A stretch of DNA of 64,000 nt from Petrosia ficiformis. Its lineage: Eukaryota > Porifera > Demospongiae > Haplosclerida > Petrosiidae. Numbering within the stretch: position 1 is the stretch's first letter; each line of letters begins with the position of its first letter. The notes under the pieces were generated by a model, which was not told the origin of the DNA, made no database searches, and was given only the letters and a program-made list of their open reading frames with translations. Made by a program: the position numbers and the translations under genes. This document shows positions 48,223 to 60,267 of the stretch, piece after piece. The stretch spans positions 6,406,001 to 6,470,000 of the forward strand of contig OX345636.1 in NCBI GenBank assembly GCA_947044365.1, in the 5' to 3' direction.

Positions 48223-49804
48223 CAGTAACAACATAGTAACACGATATAAATTGATATTTTAAATTTTTAATCTACATGTATTACATGTATTGATTTCATT
48301 TCTATACGTTCTGTAATTCAACTGAATGTTATAATATATATACACATGTACTATACAAACACACTATACAAAATACACAAAACTTTTATTCAGTTTTCAT
48401 GAAAATTAGTGTTAGCCTAAGGTCTTAGTCTTAAATTGTGATTATTAAAGTGTGTACATACAATGTATTTTTAGTCAGTGACATGACCTGACTCTTGCAT
48501 AGATGAAGGGTTAGGGAAAGTACATATTGTATGTATGTACTAATAAAGTGTACTTATATCACTTTGGGTATGTCTGAAGCATATATAATTAGTGTGTGGT
48601 TCAGTAGTCTGTTAGTACACTAGTAAACACATTTCTACAATCTACAAAACTGTAATAGTATCTCATATATTAGGTATATCTTCACACAATCATTATATCA
48701 ATAATATATATTATCAGCAAATGTCATATACATGTATGTCACTTCCTATGATCAAACGTTTTGCAACAAGACAACTAATGTACAATGTACATGTACATGT
48801 ATATGTACTTCCCTTGTACATAATGATGAGGTCACACACCTGACTACATTGTGACTATATAGTACAGCATAACCTCACAATTCCATAGTCATACCATATA
48901 CAACATTGTATTTAATATCATTGTTATATCATTAGTGTTATACAAGTACTACACTTAAATATTTTGTAGTTCATTCAACATAACTTGTTAATCATACTAC
49001 ATACAAGATATATTCCTGTAGTGGATCATGTAATATCCTCTTATACACACATGTACTTTAACTTTGTGAAAGCCTACTTATGTTAGATAGGTATCTTCAG
49101 GGTTTGCTTACTCCATTTTTACCTATTCTGGTTTTGCCTACTAGCTAAATAAGTTATTACATTAAGACCCATTGTCATAGCTCAGTGCCTCCAACTAGAA
49201 ATTACTCTTAGTGTTTATAATCTTAAGTATTGTTATGAAACTTTACGTACATGTATTTTCAAAAATAAAAACATGATGAATAACATATATATATACACTC
49301 AGTTATTCAGTACAACTGGTCCAGAACTCCTGGTTGATGTAGTTGAAAGATTAGTCTACTTTCTAGCAGGTACACTGACATTAGTATCACTAACTGTAAC
49401 ACTACTAGCTGTAGACTCACTACTATAGGCTCTACTAGATCTGAGCTGCTACTGAAAGACACTCCATGTTTTTAGTCAAGCACATGCACTTTCTGTACTT
49501 GTAGTGTAATGTTCTGTGATCCATGTTATTATACGTATAATTTCATATAATTAGTGAAAAATCCATGTAATTGGAGGCACTGAATGCTAACCTGATTATC
49601 TACATGTATATTGTAGTTATAAAAAGAGAGTAATGTTATTAATTTACTCCATTTTTTTTTACGATAGTATTATAACTGGTCTATAACAAATACAATGTAA
49701 TTGTGTTTATGTATGAAGTGAAATATACTTTATAAAGCCTTAATTATGTGAAATAATAAGTCATACAGTGATCTGTACAGGAATACATAACACAATCATA
49801 TTAC

Positions 49805-50326
49805 CTGTTAGTAAGGTGATTTTGGGTATTTTAATACATAGAGTGTCCTCCTGTAGATATGCACAATTTTTCTTAGGATCATACTCAAGATCAGCGATAC
49901 TTATGAACTGGTGATAACCCAATCCTTCTCTTATTTCTCCTTCGATTACTTTAGATCGATATTTGATGTCAGCCCTATCATTGAAGTCGAGAATCATCTC
50001 CTTGTGTTGACTATCTTCCCTCCAGTTCAGCATTTGAATAGAAATTTCACCTTTGAATGGCCATTGTAGGTATTGATCATGTTCTCCTTTCATCAGACAC
50101 ACAAACAAGGAAACATATGTTCCTTTTCCTTTCCCTATTCCGTTTGCATAAACCTTCATTTGTAACTTGTATCCATCAGTACTGGTATAGAAAGGGGGAC
50201 TATACCAGATCTCGTTAGATTTCTTGTGTGTTGAGAAATTCATCATGTTGATTATTAATGGTGGAAGGGAATATGATGACTTTGTAATCATGGGAGGATA
50301 CCAATCTGGTACTATACATGTAGGAC
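49805..50326 (-). CDS. TRAF-type MATH domain, internal exon (duplicate B)
   Basis: Sequence-identical copy of the exon at 44840-45361, with the same acceptor, donor and 1-1 phase and the same surrounding 4,965-bp unit. If the cluster encodes one transcript, a spliced product could carry two identical consecutive MATH domains. If cassettes are alternatives, this copy is fully redundant. It could also be an assembly artefact from two alleles placed in tandem; the two base differences seen between units do not decide this. Confidence 0.8.
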
Positions 50327-50624
50327 CTGTAGATATAAAATGAAGATTATTCTCAACTGCATTAGTTTCAGTTGATCATATGACATCTCAATAATATTAT
50401 ATATATTAACAATTATTGTTTGATTTCCAACACTATTCTGTATTTTCACCTAGCTGCTATTACTGATAGATTGTTATCTATGTAGGTGAGTGACAATAAT
50501 CCCATAAGTAGATGATATCTGATGAACTTATAAGTATACTACATGCTATTTATAGTATAATTATGTACTACATTGATTTGATTAGGAGGTGGTGTCTCTT
50601 TAATAACATGTACACAAAAATGTA

Positions 50625-51290
50625 ATGTATATAAGTGATTCGTTAATATGAAGGTATACATGTACATGTACTTCAAGATTTAATTATAAGACTAGTACTT
50701 GTACATGTACTAAGTAAAGTATTAATATGGAGGTATACATGTACATGTACTTCAAGATTTAAGTATAAGACTAGTACTTGTACATGTACTAAGTAAAGTA
50801 TTAATATGGAGATATACATGTACATGTACTTCAAGATTTAAGTGTAAGACTAGTACATGTACATGTACCAAGTAAAGTATTAATATGGAGGTATACATGT
50901 ACATGTACTTCAAGATTTAACTATATATAAGACCAGTACTTGTACATGTACTAAGTAAAGTATTAATATGGAGGTATACATGTACATGTACTTCAAGATT
51001 TAAGTGTAAGACTAGTACTTGTACATGTACTAAGTAAAGTATTAATATGGAGGTATACATGTACATGTACTTCAAGATTTAAGTGTAAGACTAGTACTTG
51101 TGCATGTACTAAGTAAAGTATTAATATGGAGGTATACATGTACATGTACTTCAAGATTTAAGTGTAAGACTAGTACTTGTGCATGTACTAAGTAAAGTAT
51201 TAATATGGAGGTATACATGTACATGTACTTCAAGATTTAACTATAAGACTAGTACTTGTGCATGTACTAAGTAAAGTATTAATATTTTCA
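50625..51290. repeat. 79-bp minisatellite (copy B)
   Basis: Same array as 45660-46325, with unit-by-unit identity including the ACTATATATAAGACC variant copy. A minisatellite that has not diverged between duplicates is strong evidence of recency or of an assembly duplicate. Confidence 0.95.
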
Positions 51291-52043
51291 TCTTGTTTAT
51301 TGAAAGAGTGTTCATCATTGAAGCAATAATTGTATATATATATACCCTTCATACTGAATACATAATATATAATACTATATACATGTACATGAAGAAAAGG
51401 TATTCTTACACTGCAAAAAATAAATCATTAAAATAACCAGGTTAGTACAGTTGCAATTGGAATATCATGAGTTTCGATTTAGTTTGTCAATTATCATAGA
51501 AGATATAGTGGCCTTGGGTACACGCATGTATGTTTCTATAACATAATGTGCACCAAGTATTGGAATGTATAAATTGTATTATGTGGTTGCGGGTTTACAA
51601 AACCTTTTGAGAGACAGATACAATTACATGTACTTTAGTATAAATTGTACTAATTCTTTGACATGAAATATGAGTAGACAGCACCCTAAAATTATAGTGA
51701 TTCAACTATAATTATAAGTATCTGTGGTATAAGATGTATGTATTCCTAACAACCAACCAATGGTTAAATCCTTGCAACTGTACTAACCATTAAATTAGTC
51801 TTTTGCAGTGTATGATTGCTTTATGACCTGTCAGACTGTTGACATTCATAGCTCTGAAACCTAACAAATCTATTTCTCCATTCTTCCTACTATAGTTATA
51901 TAACATTTCAGTTGCTACAGCTGTTAGGCACAGTATTTACAAGCAGCTGTCTTTTAGTCATGCATCAGTCTATAGCTGACCACATGTCTGGTTGCTACCA
52001 TGAATATGTATCATCATAATAATACAGTCTCTAGAATAATTAA

Positions 52044-52607
52044 CGCTTAGTGGTCTGATGCATCATCCTCTAGGGTCATATGTCACATATATATGACATA
52101 TTTGTGACATTTGAACCCTACGCAGTTTGTAGTGCATTCCTAGCATTATGAAGCACTCCAAATGTTTCCAATTAGTGTCAGTGATAAGCCAATGAAAATG
52201 GGAGAAAAAGTTGATTATTTTTGGCTGCCCTTTGCCCAAATATTAGACTACAATGGGAATTTTAAAGGGGGCCTGTGCAATTTCGAGATTCAGTAACCCT
52301 GCTCACGCAATGTGGTGGATAGCTGAGACATTTCTCTTGTTATAAAACCTGATATTGTGCGTGCAACTGGTGCCAATGTGCTGTGGGGTTGTTTTATTGC
52401 AGCTACAGCAAAAGAGGGAGAACAGTGCATTTGAATTAGTCCTACAAGCGCTTAGGTCTTTCGAGTCCCGTTAAGCAAGTTGGTAAAAGTAGTACTCCAT
52501 GTCGGAAAAGAGCCAAATTTAGAGTACAGAAAGTGAACGGTGGCCAAGATATCTGTAACAGAGATACCAGTGTTTGTTGGGAAGAATTTTGAAAAACAAT
52601 CCCAGGG
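52044..52607. mobile_element. TTAA-flanked element, family 1, full copy (564 bp)
   Basis: TTAA at 52040-52043 and 52608-52611. Left end CGCTTAGTGGTCTGATG; right end (other strand) CCCTGGGATTGTTTTTC. Inside, TACTCCATGTCGGAAAAGAG and AGAAAGTGAACGGTGGCCAA match the reverse complement of the element at 35565-36140. Coding-like remnants (AFELVLQALRSFESR) are interrupted by stops. Confidence 0.7.
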
Positions 52608-54265
52608 TTAACAACACAAGCTAAAAATCTGTCAACATTTTAATTAATTGTATTTCACATCTGATCAATAAGTAACATATTAAAGAATTGAGGAAGGAAT
52701 TTATAAATGTATGCAGTAGTACATGATGTTACACAGTACTATATAAATATACATGAGAATAATTATTAACACTTAGTACTTAAATGTACTTGTAAATATT
52801 TCCTGATTGTGAATCCAAAGCTACTGATAATCAAAGTGGATAAATATATTAACACTACAGCTGATATTATCCTTCATATTTATCATGTATTGTATGTGTA
52901 TGAATTTACTGGCTCCAATCTCATTATATTAGATGAAAAAGAGATCAAAAAAGAGAAGTACTTCCAGATGTACAATTATTATGACTAACAAGAATTCATT
53001 ATAGTAGTACATTAAAAGATATTAATGTAAATTTCTAATACATCATCATAATGAATTGATCACTGTACATCATAGTCTGTCTATTTTTTTTTTTTTGTTT
53101 TTTTTGCACAAATATAAAAAGCTCATAAAAGAAACAGTTTAAATGTGGATATAAAATTATTTAATACACACCAATTACCAACAGTGATTTGAGCCAGAAG
53201 TATAATATTTGAAAACAAGACATGGAATATAGAAATCACAATTAGATAAGCATGCACATCTCCTCTGTAGAACTTTGTTGTGGATGCATTTACTAACAAC
53301 AGTGTGGTTGGTCATGTTATTGTGATAGTATTTCTAAATCAGTTGAATATAATAATTATTATTGCAACTATCAAAATTTTCTATTAGCATTTGAAAGCTT
53401 AAGATGCAGCTGACATTCTTCAAAGTAATGTAGAAGGCGTTATCTATACGGGTTCCCAACTTGGCTCCAGTAGTCACATAGCAGAGGTGAATTTATTAAA
53501 CAGTGGTGTGCTGTGATTATCATCTAATCATAATTATGTAGAGTATAATTATTGCTATATAGGCAAATTTAGATTAGGTTCCAGTAGCTTATATAGTACT
53601 CAGAACTCCAGTTGGATTTATTTACCAGTGATGATTATCATTGTTCACAAAAGTGGTGTTGTGTCACTGTTGTGATATAATTGCATCCTGAACTAGTCAT
53701 TTACTACAATTAAACAAATATTATATTATAGTAAACTGCACTCATTTCGAAGTTCAGATTTCATGCAGTTTGATAATCACTGATATAATTGATCAAGTTA
53801 ATCATGATAGTACAAACATTGATGATTGCCAATACCAACTAATGCACACCCCTATAATTACATCACTGTCAATAATCATACATCATTGTTTTGTTATTAG
53901 CTACATAAGCATGCAAATTATTGTGATCATAAATACTATTTTCCTTTCGTCATTATGATCATTGATCATAAATACCATTTTCCTTTAGTCATTATAATTG
54001 ACATGGCAGCATACTTTGCATATTATAATAAGTACAGGTATTATAATAATTATAATAATCATACAATCACTGATTATTATTCTTATAGTAAATCAACGAC
54101 ACTGCATGACTGTTAATTATTACAGTGAATTCACAGTAAATGCAGCTACAAAACTGGATTGAGACTGAATTCAGTAAATCACACAATGTTATTACAATAG
54201 CTCAGTTTTGCATTTCATTCAAAATTGATTGTGGTCATCCCTTTCTATGAGGTTTCATCATAATT
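52608..54265. other. No gene recognised
   Basis: AT-rich sequence with a poly-T tract near 53085-53105 and a short direct repeat (AAATAC(C/T)ATTTTCCTTT-GTCATTAT, 53930-54000). No exon supported. Confidence 0.5.
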
Positions 54266-54302
54266 ATTAATTAACCCGAGCCCGCGTAGGCGGAGGGTTA
54301 CA

Positions 54303-54338
<36 letters not shown>

Positions 54339-54352
54339 CTGTGTGTCTGTGT
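54266..54352. repeat. GC-rich hairpin plus (GT)n microsatellite
   Basis: TAACCCGAGCCCGCG followed by TAGGCGGAGGGTTA, then GTGTGTGTGTGCGCGCGCGT and more GTGTCT units. The TAACCC...GGGTTA bracket suggests a transposon end. Minus-strand frames across it are unsupported. Confidence 0.6.
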
Positions 54353-55053
54353 GTTACCGCTTGATCTCCACAACTGCAAGGTCTTACTGCATTCTGACCA
54401 TATCGGCAGAATACTGGTATAGTGACAGGTAAGAAATAAATGCGATTTGTTCTGACCTTGACTTGTTGCAGAGAAACAGCCGTGTAAATTCTCATCGATC
54501 TGTCGCCATCTTGAAATTTTATCGTTTTTGCTGATGTCAGCAGAAAACACTGAAACACTAACTTTTGTATCTTTGAAGCTTTGTTTTTTGGGCTTTGTCT
54601 ATCGTCCTAACGAGTGTTTATACAGCTATTTGTGAAGTTTTGTCCAGAAATTCGCTAGTTCTCGAGATCTGATGGCCATGCTATCCCCATAATTTGTACT
54701 GACTTAGTGTTCATATGTTTTGGACTGTTGCAATATGTTACTTAGGCAAAGTTGTTCTAAAGTCATGCTGTTTTAGCAATAGCTAGCGAGGGTTCTGCAC
54801 TTTAGTGCATTTATTTTATTTGTGTTATTACAATATCAGTTACATATTTCAAATACTGATACTAGAAGTAATGTCCAATAATGACTGATTACCAATCTTT
54901 TTATCAGTGAATCACTAGTATAAATGATCATCATTTTTTTGTACATTTATGACAATAATTATTATGAGTATAATATCTATATGAACAATGTAATTACAAT
55001 GATTGAGATAAAGTACTACTATGATCGCTTTGCAGTAGCTATCACTCATTGCT
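54353..55053. other. Mixed sequence, probable transposon interior
   Basis: No supported exon. The segment near 54600-54640 (CTAACGAGTGTTTATACAGC) recurs in reverse complement near 55815-55840, which ties this stretch to the TTAA elements at 55057-56238. Confidence 0.4.
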
Positions 55054-55056
55054 TAA

Positions 55057-55603
55057 TTAAGGTTGTACTAGGGGGAGGGGTAGATGAAACTCCAATCGGT
55101 TACTAGTTTTGCCAGCTTCTTGCTGCATACAATCTGGTTCAATTCTGTATCTTTTGCCCGGGGGTATAATTATTGGGCCTAAATGTTTTCACTGATAGTT
55201 TCTAAACGTGGTGGAGGGGGCGGTAGGTGGGAAACCCTGGCAGGGTAACTGTAGTTGCTCTCTGAGAAAGATCGGAGTTTGATAGTGTCTAGAAAGGTAA
55301 ATTTTATGGTTTCAGTGAAAAGCTACAGAATTCAGCTTTCTTCAGCCTCTTGTAACTATAAAAGTAAAATGAATTTGCAGAAAACGGCTCTATTTGTTTT
55401 CTCAAAATGCATTGTACTTGGTGCGCGCACGCCATGATTGGTGGGCGTGGCTTTCTTGGTTTTGTACTTATTACGATTGCAAAAATGGACATTTTTCCAA
55501 CACTCCCACTCTTTCAGACAAGTATAAAGATCATTAGAAGATATGAAGGTTGCTATTACACCAGGTTAGAGTCATATTATATAATATTCTATTTTGAAAC
55601 TGA
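55057..55603. mobile_element. TTAA element, family 2, truncated copy
   Basis: Starts AGGTTGTACTAGGGGGAGGG after a TTAA-containing flank, and shares nearly all of its interior with the element to its right: GTAACTGTAGTTGCTCTCTG, GAAAAGCTACAGAATTCAGC and GCCATGATTGGTGGGCGTGG. Its right end is cut at GAAACTGATT, where the next element begins. It also pairs in inverted orientation with 55640-55770 (CCAGCTTCTTGCTGCATACA). Confidence 0.7.
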
Positions 55604-55607
55604 TTAA

Positions 55608-56238
55608 GGTGCTACTAGGGAGTGGGCGGATGCGACTCCAATCAGTGAAAACATTTAGGCCCAATAACTATACCCCCGGGTGGGTGTGGCTTCCAAAAGA
55701 TACAGAATTGAACCAGATTGTATGCAGCAAGAAGCTGGCAAGACTAGAAACTGATTGGAGTAGCATCCGCCCACGGAAAAGACTACAACCTTTAATTTAC
55801 CTTTCTAGACACAAATAGCTGTATAAACACTCGTTAGGAGCAATGGCGGGTAACTGTAGTTGCTCTCTGAGAAAGATCGGAGTTTGATAGTGCCTAGAAA
55901 GGTAGATTTTATGGTTTCAGTGAAAAGCTACAGAATTCAGCTTTCTTCAGCCTCTTGTAACTATAAAAGTAAAATGAATTTCCAGAAAACGGCTCTATTT
56001 GTTTTCTCTAAATGCATTGTACTTGGTGCACGCCATGATTGGTGGGCGTGGCTTTCTCCGTTTTGTACTTATTAAGATGGCAAAAATGGACATTTTATAT
56101 ATGTTTTATCAATTCCAGGACCCTATAAAGGTGATTAGAAGATATGAAGGTTGCCATTACACCAGGTTAGAGTCATATTATATAATATTCTATTTTGAAA
56201 CTGATTGGAGTCGCATCCGCCCACTCCCTAGTACCACC
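55608..56238. mobile_element. TTAA element, family 2, complete copy (631 bp)
   Basis: TTAA at 55604-55607 and 56239-56242. The ends are GGTGCTACTAGGGAGTGGGC and (other strand) GGTGGTACTAGGGAGTGGGC, with a long inverted GGATGCGACTCCAATCAG continuation. Frames such as MIGGRGFL-FVLI--AKMDI, present in both tandem copies, look like chance or decayed coding sequence. It sits directly 3' of the MATH exon at 56486. Confidence 0.8.
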
Positions 56239-56485
56239 TTAAGGCACTAGTATCAGTAGCGTTATTTCATGCACCACGCTTATTAACTTTTCATCAGCAG
56301 GCTGACCCCCTGCAACTTCTTTAACAACATACACAAAGCAAGTGTCCCCAAAATTGATAAGTAGATATAGAGCATGAGAAATGTAGTAACTGTTGGTTCT
56401 GTTGAGTTTTATTTTAATATTCAAATAATGAAGTATGAAAATGAGATGACATGAGTAATAATTTTTAATTTTTGTATTAAATTAC

Positions 56486-57001
56486 CTGCTGGTAGTGAGA
56501 CCTGGAAACATAGACTATCTTGATGAAGATATTCGGTGTTTTTGTCGCTGTTGTATTGTAGATCTGCATGGGGGATAAGCTGATGTTCAAACATACCATT
56601 TGGTGCTATGGCATCTTCAGTAATTTTATTTCGACAGTCAAATGGCGTACTATCGTTGAAGGGAACAATCGTCTCCACATGTCTGTTATCCTCTCTCCAG
56701 TTGAGAAGTTTAATCGTAACATCAATTTTCAAAGGCCAATCTAAGCTGAGATCATCCTCTCCTTCTGTTAGGAACACACCTGCAGATATGTGTGTACCTT
56801 TACCACTATCAGATCCATCAGGATCAACAACTAATTGTAAGCGATATCCGCGTTTTGATGTGTAAAATGCAGGGCTCCACCATCTGCTACTAATGCTTTT
56901 GTATTCATGGAAATTGGACATGGTTAGTAGACATGGAGCAATGAGTTGAGAGGATTCGCTGATAGGAGAATTATACCAGCTTGGTGTGTCAACAGTTTCA
57001 C
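56486..57001 (-). CDS. TRAF-type MATH domain, internal exon
   Basis: A 516-nt cassette between acceptor TATATATACAG|GT and donor GCAG|GTAATT, phase 1 at both ends. It reads G-ETVDTPSWYNSP, TMSNFHEYKSISSRWWSPAF, YTSKRGYRLQLVVDPDG, SGKGTHISAGVFLTEGEDDL, SLDWPLKIDVTIKLLNWRED, NRHVETIVPFNDSTPF, HQLIPHADLQYNSDKNTEYL and DSLCFQVSLPAG. It follows the cassette at 58096-58575 by a 1.1-kb intron, so a protein with two consecutive MATH domains is the simplest reading. TEGED replaces the usual MKGE(Y/H)D. Confidence 0.85.
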
Positions 57002-58095
57002 CTGTATATATAAATATAGAAAATAATTATAAACTGATAATCATTATGTACATTTAATATGAATCATATATTCAGTACAACAGTGTATATCTCAAGGACG
57101 TCATGCATATTGATAGAATGATAATTATTCTTATATCAGTTGTAATTGTTATCCTGTTGAATATTTGAGAATACAATAGTATCTTTCACTTCACACAAAT
57201 TTTGTTATCCAGGAAAGTACTGTATATTGCCTATTCTCTGAAATTTATAAAGTCTAAATCATGAGGAAGATAAGGAGTTTCATTTGACACTAAATTCTTC
57301 GGAAGTGGACTTTTAAACATTGTGTGGTAGAAGAACATCTCTTTACACTTTATAATACACTTATGGATCACTATCAGGTATTCATGTGAGAAGTAGATAT
57401 TCATTAATGATTAATCAGAAGTCTTGTTTTTGCTCAATTTTAAATATCATTGCTATGTGCTACCAAATTATAAATAGCAGTGTATAATAATTATGAAACC
57501 ATAACTTGTAAATTGTTCATATTTATAATTATTGTGCACCCATAACACAGATCTATATCAGTCTAATTATGTGTTGTATATTTTCCACTATCATAAATAC
57601 TGCATCTACAATACTCTACTGCATTTTGTTACTGAACATGACGACAAATAGAGAGAGGAAATATATGTGAGTGTTACAATAATCATATACAACTTAACTA
57701 TCTACTTGTCAAATCAGCAACAAAAATAGTAAATGTTGTTTTATATCTACACCTGGAGTGGTACATGGGAAAATAATAATGAATTGTTGTTTTAGCTACA
57801 ATTTAAGCAAACCAAGTTTAATGGACATTTTCTATAATTATATAGTTTATGCTATTCATTTTCGAATTATCCTTAGACACCAACAACTAATTATAGTAGT
57901 CCAATAATTACATTGATAAATAGTTCAATGATTGATTAGTCAGTCTAGAGGGGAGAGAGGTCAGATACTAATGTAACAATAACATTAAATAGTTTTGGAG
58001 TGTCCTAGAATATAAACCTCTGACATAATTATAAGTAATTTATCTAAATTGAACTTGTTATAATGGTTCACAAACTGTGTTCTATAATATATTAC
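57002..58095 (-). other. Intron between two MATH exons
   Basis: AT-rich; no open frame or element recognised. Confidence 0.6.
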
Positions 58096-58575
58096 CTGTT
58101 AACATAGTAACTTTAGAAACTTTAAAATACAGTGTATCGTCACAAAGATAATGTGTGCTCCTATCAATGTTGTGGTGTAGATTACTGTGAGCAATGAATT
58201 GTTGATAGTACATCCCTCCAGCTGCTCTGTGTCCAATAGACACTCGGTCTAAACAAAAGGATGGAGCCATATTGTGACTGAAGATTCTTTCGACATGATT
58301 TCGATCCTCCTTGGAGTTGAGAAGCTGCAAGTTAATGAAGCCTTCGAAAGGCCATTTCAACTTGTCGTCATTCTGACTTTTCATAAGATACACAGAGGCA
58401 GATATATGTGTACCTTTAGCACTACTATGACCAACAGCATCAATTTTTAATTGTGCTTTGTATCCATTGGGTGCTGTATAAAAAGGAGGGCTGAACCAGG
58501 AATCATCATCGGTTTTGTGTTGTGAGAAGTTATTCATTGCTATTATACACGGTGGATGTGCAATTGTCATATAAT
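58096..58575 (-). CDS. TRAF-type MATH domain, first MATH exon after the coiled coil
   Basis: A 480-nt exon from acceptor TATGTTATAG|AT to donor ACAG|GTAATA, phase 1-1. It lacks the W-Y linker found in the others and starts D-YMTIAHPPCIIAMNNFSQH. It continues WFSPPFYTAPNGYKAQLKID, SAKGTHISASVYLMKSQNDD, LKWPFEGFINLQLLNSKEDR, HVERIF, QQFIAHSNLHHNIDRSTHYL and DTLYFKVSKVTMLTG. The otherwise conserved LNW is LNS here. It is joined in frame to the small coiled-coil exon 58794-58862, the usual TRAF order (coiled coil then MATH), which suggests a trimeric adaptor. No RING or TRAF-type zinc fingers are visible in the window; they could lie beyond its right edge or be absent. Confidence 0.85.
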
Positions 58576-58793
58576 CTATAACATAAAAAGTAAATGTTCT
58601 ATAACAATAATATTTTATTATTATACTTCATAAAATCATGCAATGCATGTATACTTATAAGTATAATTATACAATGAACATTAGGAAATTAGTGACAGTT
58701 TTCTCTAATCATGAAATGTTTAGTATGTATACTGTTAGCTTTTTGTGAAATCTGATTTTAATGCACATAAATATTTCTTCACTATAATTATAC

Positions 58794-58862
58794 CTGCATC
58801 AGTTACACTTGTCACATTCACTTGTGATATTCGGTTCTTCAGTGATTCTAACTTCTGATTTC
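58794..58862 (-). CDS. Coiled-coil exon (69 nt) before first MATH domain
   Basis: Acceptor GAATACAG|GA, donor GCAG|GTATAA, phase 1-1, 23 codons reading G-NQKLESLKNRISQVNVTSVT-DAG. Short heptad-like pattern (L, L, I, V). The boundary fits the junction between stalk and MATH domain. Confidence 0.7.
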
Positions 58863-59374
58863 CTGTATTCAATGAAAGTAAAAACTTTGATAAATTTAAT
58901 CCTTCTTAATGATATGTAGTTTTCTGTAAGTGGAGAATACATTATTTAATCTCCAATTACAAATAACTACTTACAACGTAAACTGTGAGATTCAATGTCT
59001 TTATGATTAATAAGGTAAATTTGCTTGTCGTAGTAAAATCTCTAACATCTCTAAAATCTCACAGTTTTACAAACTCTAAAGAGTACAAAACCAAATTTTC
59101 ATACAAAAAATAGTGCTTGTAAAAAATATTGTGCTGGTTCAAATGAATTATTTTTGCAGTATGCAGTCCATCATGTATATGACTTAAAGTAATATACTGT
59201 AGCACAATTAATGGATAATACAATATACAGTAGAATTCATTTTGACATTTTCCACAACTTTATAATATTATATATACCACCCAAAAATTATTGAGCACGT
59301 TTAGTAAAATATTTAAAACACTAAAAACTGATATTCTATAATTATAATGAGTATATTAAACACATAAGTGTCAC

Positions 59375-59482
59375 CAGATTCAATTTGTATTGTTTTCATT
59401 TTGGACATCTTCTTCTCAACATCCAAAGTTTTACTTAGCTGGATTTTTTCTGCTGTTATTTTGTTGATTTGATCCTTATAAA
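59375..59482 (-). CDS. Coiled-coil exon (108 nt), repeat 2
   Basis: Acceptor TTAATTACAG|TT, donor TCTG|GTGACA, phase 1-1. It encodes YKDQINKITAEKIQLSKTLD and then VEKKMSKMKTIQIESG. Same length and clearly homologous to the exon at 61378-61485 (EEINKLTADKKLLEKSLEIE), so the stalk grew by duplication of an exon set. Heptad-compatible hydrophobic spacing (I, I, L, L, V, M). Confidence 0.8.
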
Positions 59483-59533
59483 CTGTAATTAAATACTGTG
59501 AGTTAGTATGTAATTCAAATATGAAATAAATAC

Positions 59534-59587
59534 CTTTCAGCTCTTCAGTGAGTTTGATAAGAGGTTCAACTGGTTTTGAACTTTTAG
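59534..59587 (-). CDS. Short coiled-coil exon (54 nt), repeat 2
   Basis: Acceptor CTTGTATAG|CT, donor AAAG|GTATTT, phase 1-1: A-KSSKPVEPLIKLTEELK. Same length and ending (LTEELK / LTEQLK) as 61545-61598, its paralogue in the upstream exon set. Confidence 0.75.
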
Positions 59588-59669
59588 CTATACAAGTAAA
59601 ATAAATAATAATTATTATTCAGTTTACAAATTCTTTAAAGTGTTTTGATTATTATAACCAATAGCTTAC

Positions 59670-59747
59670 CTCCAATATTACCAATCTTGTCTGTCCCCTT
59701 TTCTTGTATAAAGCCACTCTTAGAGCTACCACTTCCTCCATCATCAT
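59670..59747 (-). CDS. Acidic/Gly-Ser linker exon (78 nt)
   Basis: Acceptor AATATTAG|AT, donor GGAG|GTAAGC, phase 1-1: DDDGGSGSSKSGFIQEKGTD, KIGNIGG. Position and composition match the linker exon 61653-61751 of the upstream set (SDGHEESNASSSS... ending FGG). Low complexity, probably disordered. Confidence 0.7.
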
Positions 59748-60200
59748 CTAATATTTTATGTAAATTTGGTGAATAAATTTCAGTAGTAAAATACATCAGA
59801 TTGAGCACAACATTTGTATTTTCTAGTTATAATTATTCTTACACATGAGCAGGAATTTCTATTTTTATATAATTACTTCCATTATTTAGAGGTTTCCGTG
59901 ATTATGTATTTAAACATTAAAATATTATTATATTCATAAATAAATTGTATTAAGTACATTCCATTCCCAAGACTATTATTTTAGTACAAAAAAAGGCAAC
60001 AATAGACATGCAAAGGAAAGACCAAATTTCTGTCATGTGGGAAATGGTTTAATTACTATTATGACCAAATTAATTACAGATTATGGCAATAATAATTATT
60101 CAAGCACCATAGTGTAAAGCAATTTATTTAATTTCTATTTTCTGTTAAGTTTTATCTGCCAAATGTATTGGAATAACCAGGTGTGAATGAAAAAGACTAC

Positions 60201-60267
60201 CTTTTAGCTGTATAGTGGTTTCAGTGACAGGTTTCAGTGACAGATTCCATTGTTTTTAAACTCTCAG
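60201..60267 (-). pseudogene. Third copy of the 54-nt coiled-coil exon, frameshifted
   Basis: Intact acceptor ATGTGTAG|CT and donor AAAG|GTAGTC bound 67 nt, which is 54 + 13. The extra 13 bp are a perfect tandem duplication of TGTCACTGAAACC. The frame opens like its paralogues (A-ESLKTMESVTET) but hits TGA, and all three frames contain stops. It must be skipped for the transcript to stay open, which the flanking 1-1 phases allow. Confidence 0.75.

Larger units (their letters stand above)
47321..52285. repeat. 4,965-bp tandem duplication, copy 2
   Basis: Second copy of 42356-47320. Its distal edge runs into the rest of the TTAA element (52044-52607), which is intact here but cut at 47320 in copy 1. 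This shows that copy 2 holds the ancestral right edge and that the duplication breakpoint fell inside the transposon. Confidence 0.95.

Noticed and set aside
54245..54558. Overlapping minus-strand frames with HTHTHT tails
   Set aside because: They read through a (GT)n microsatellite.
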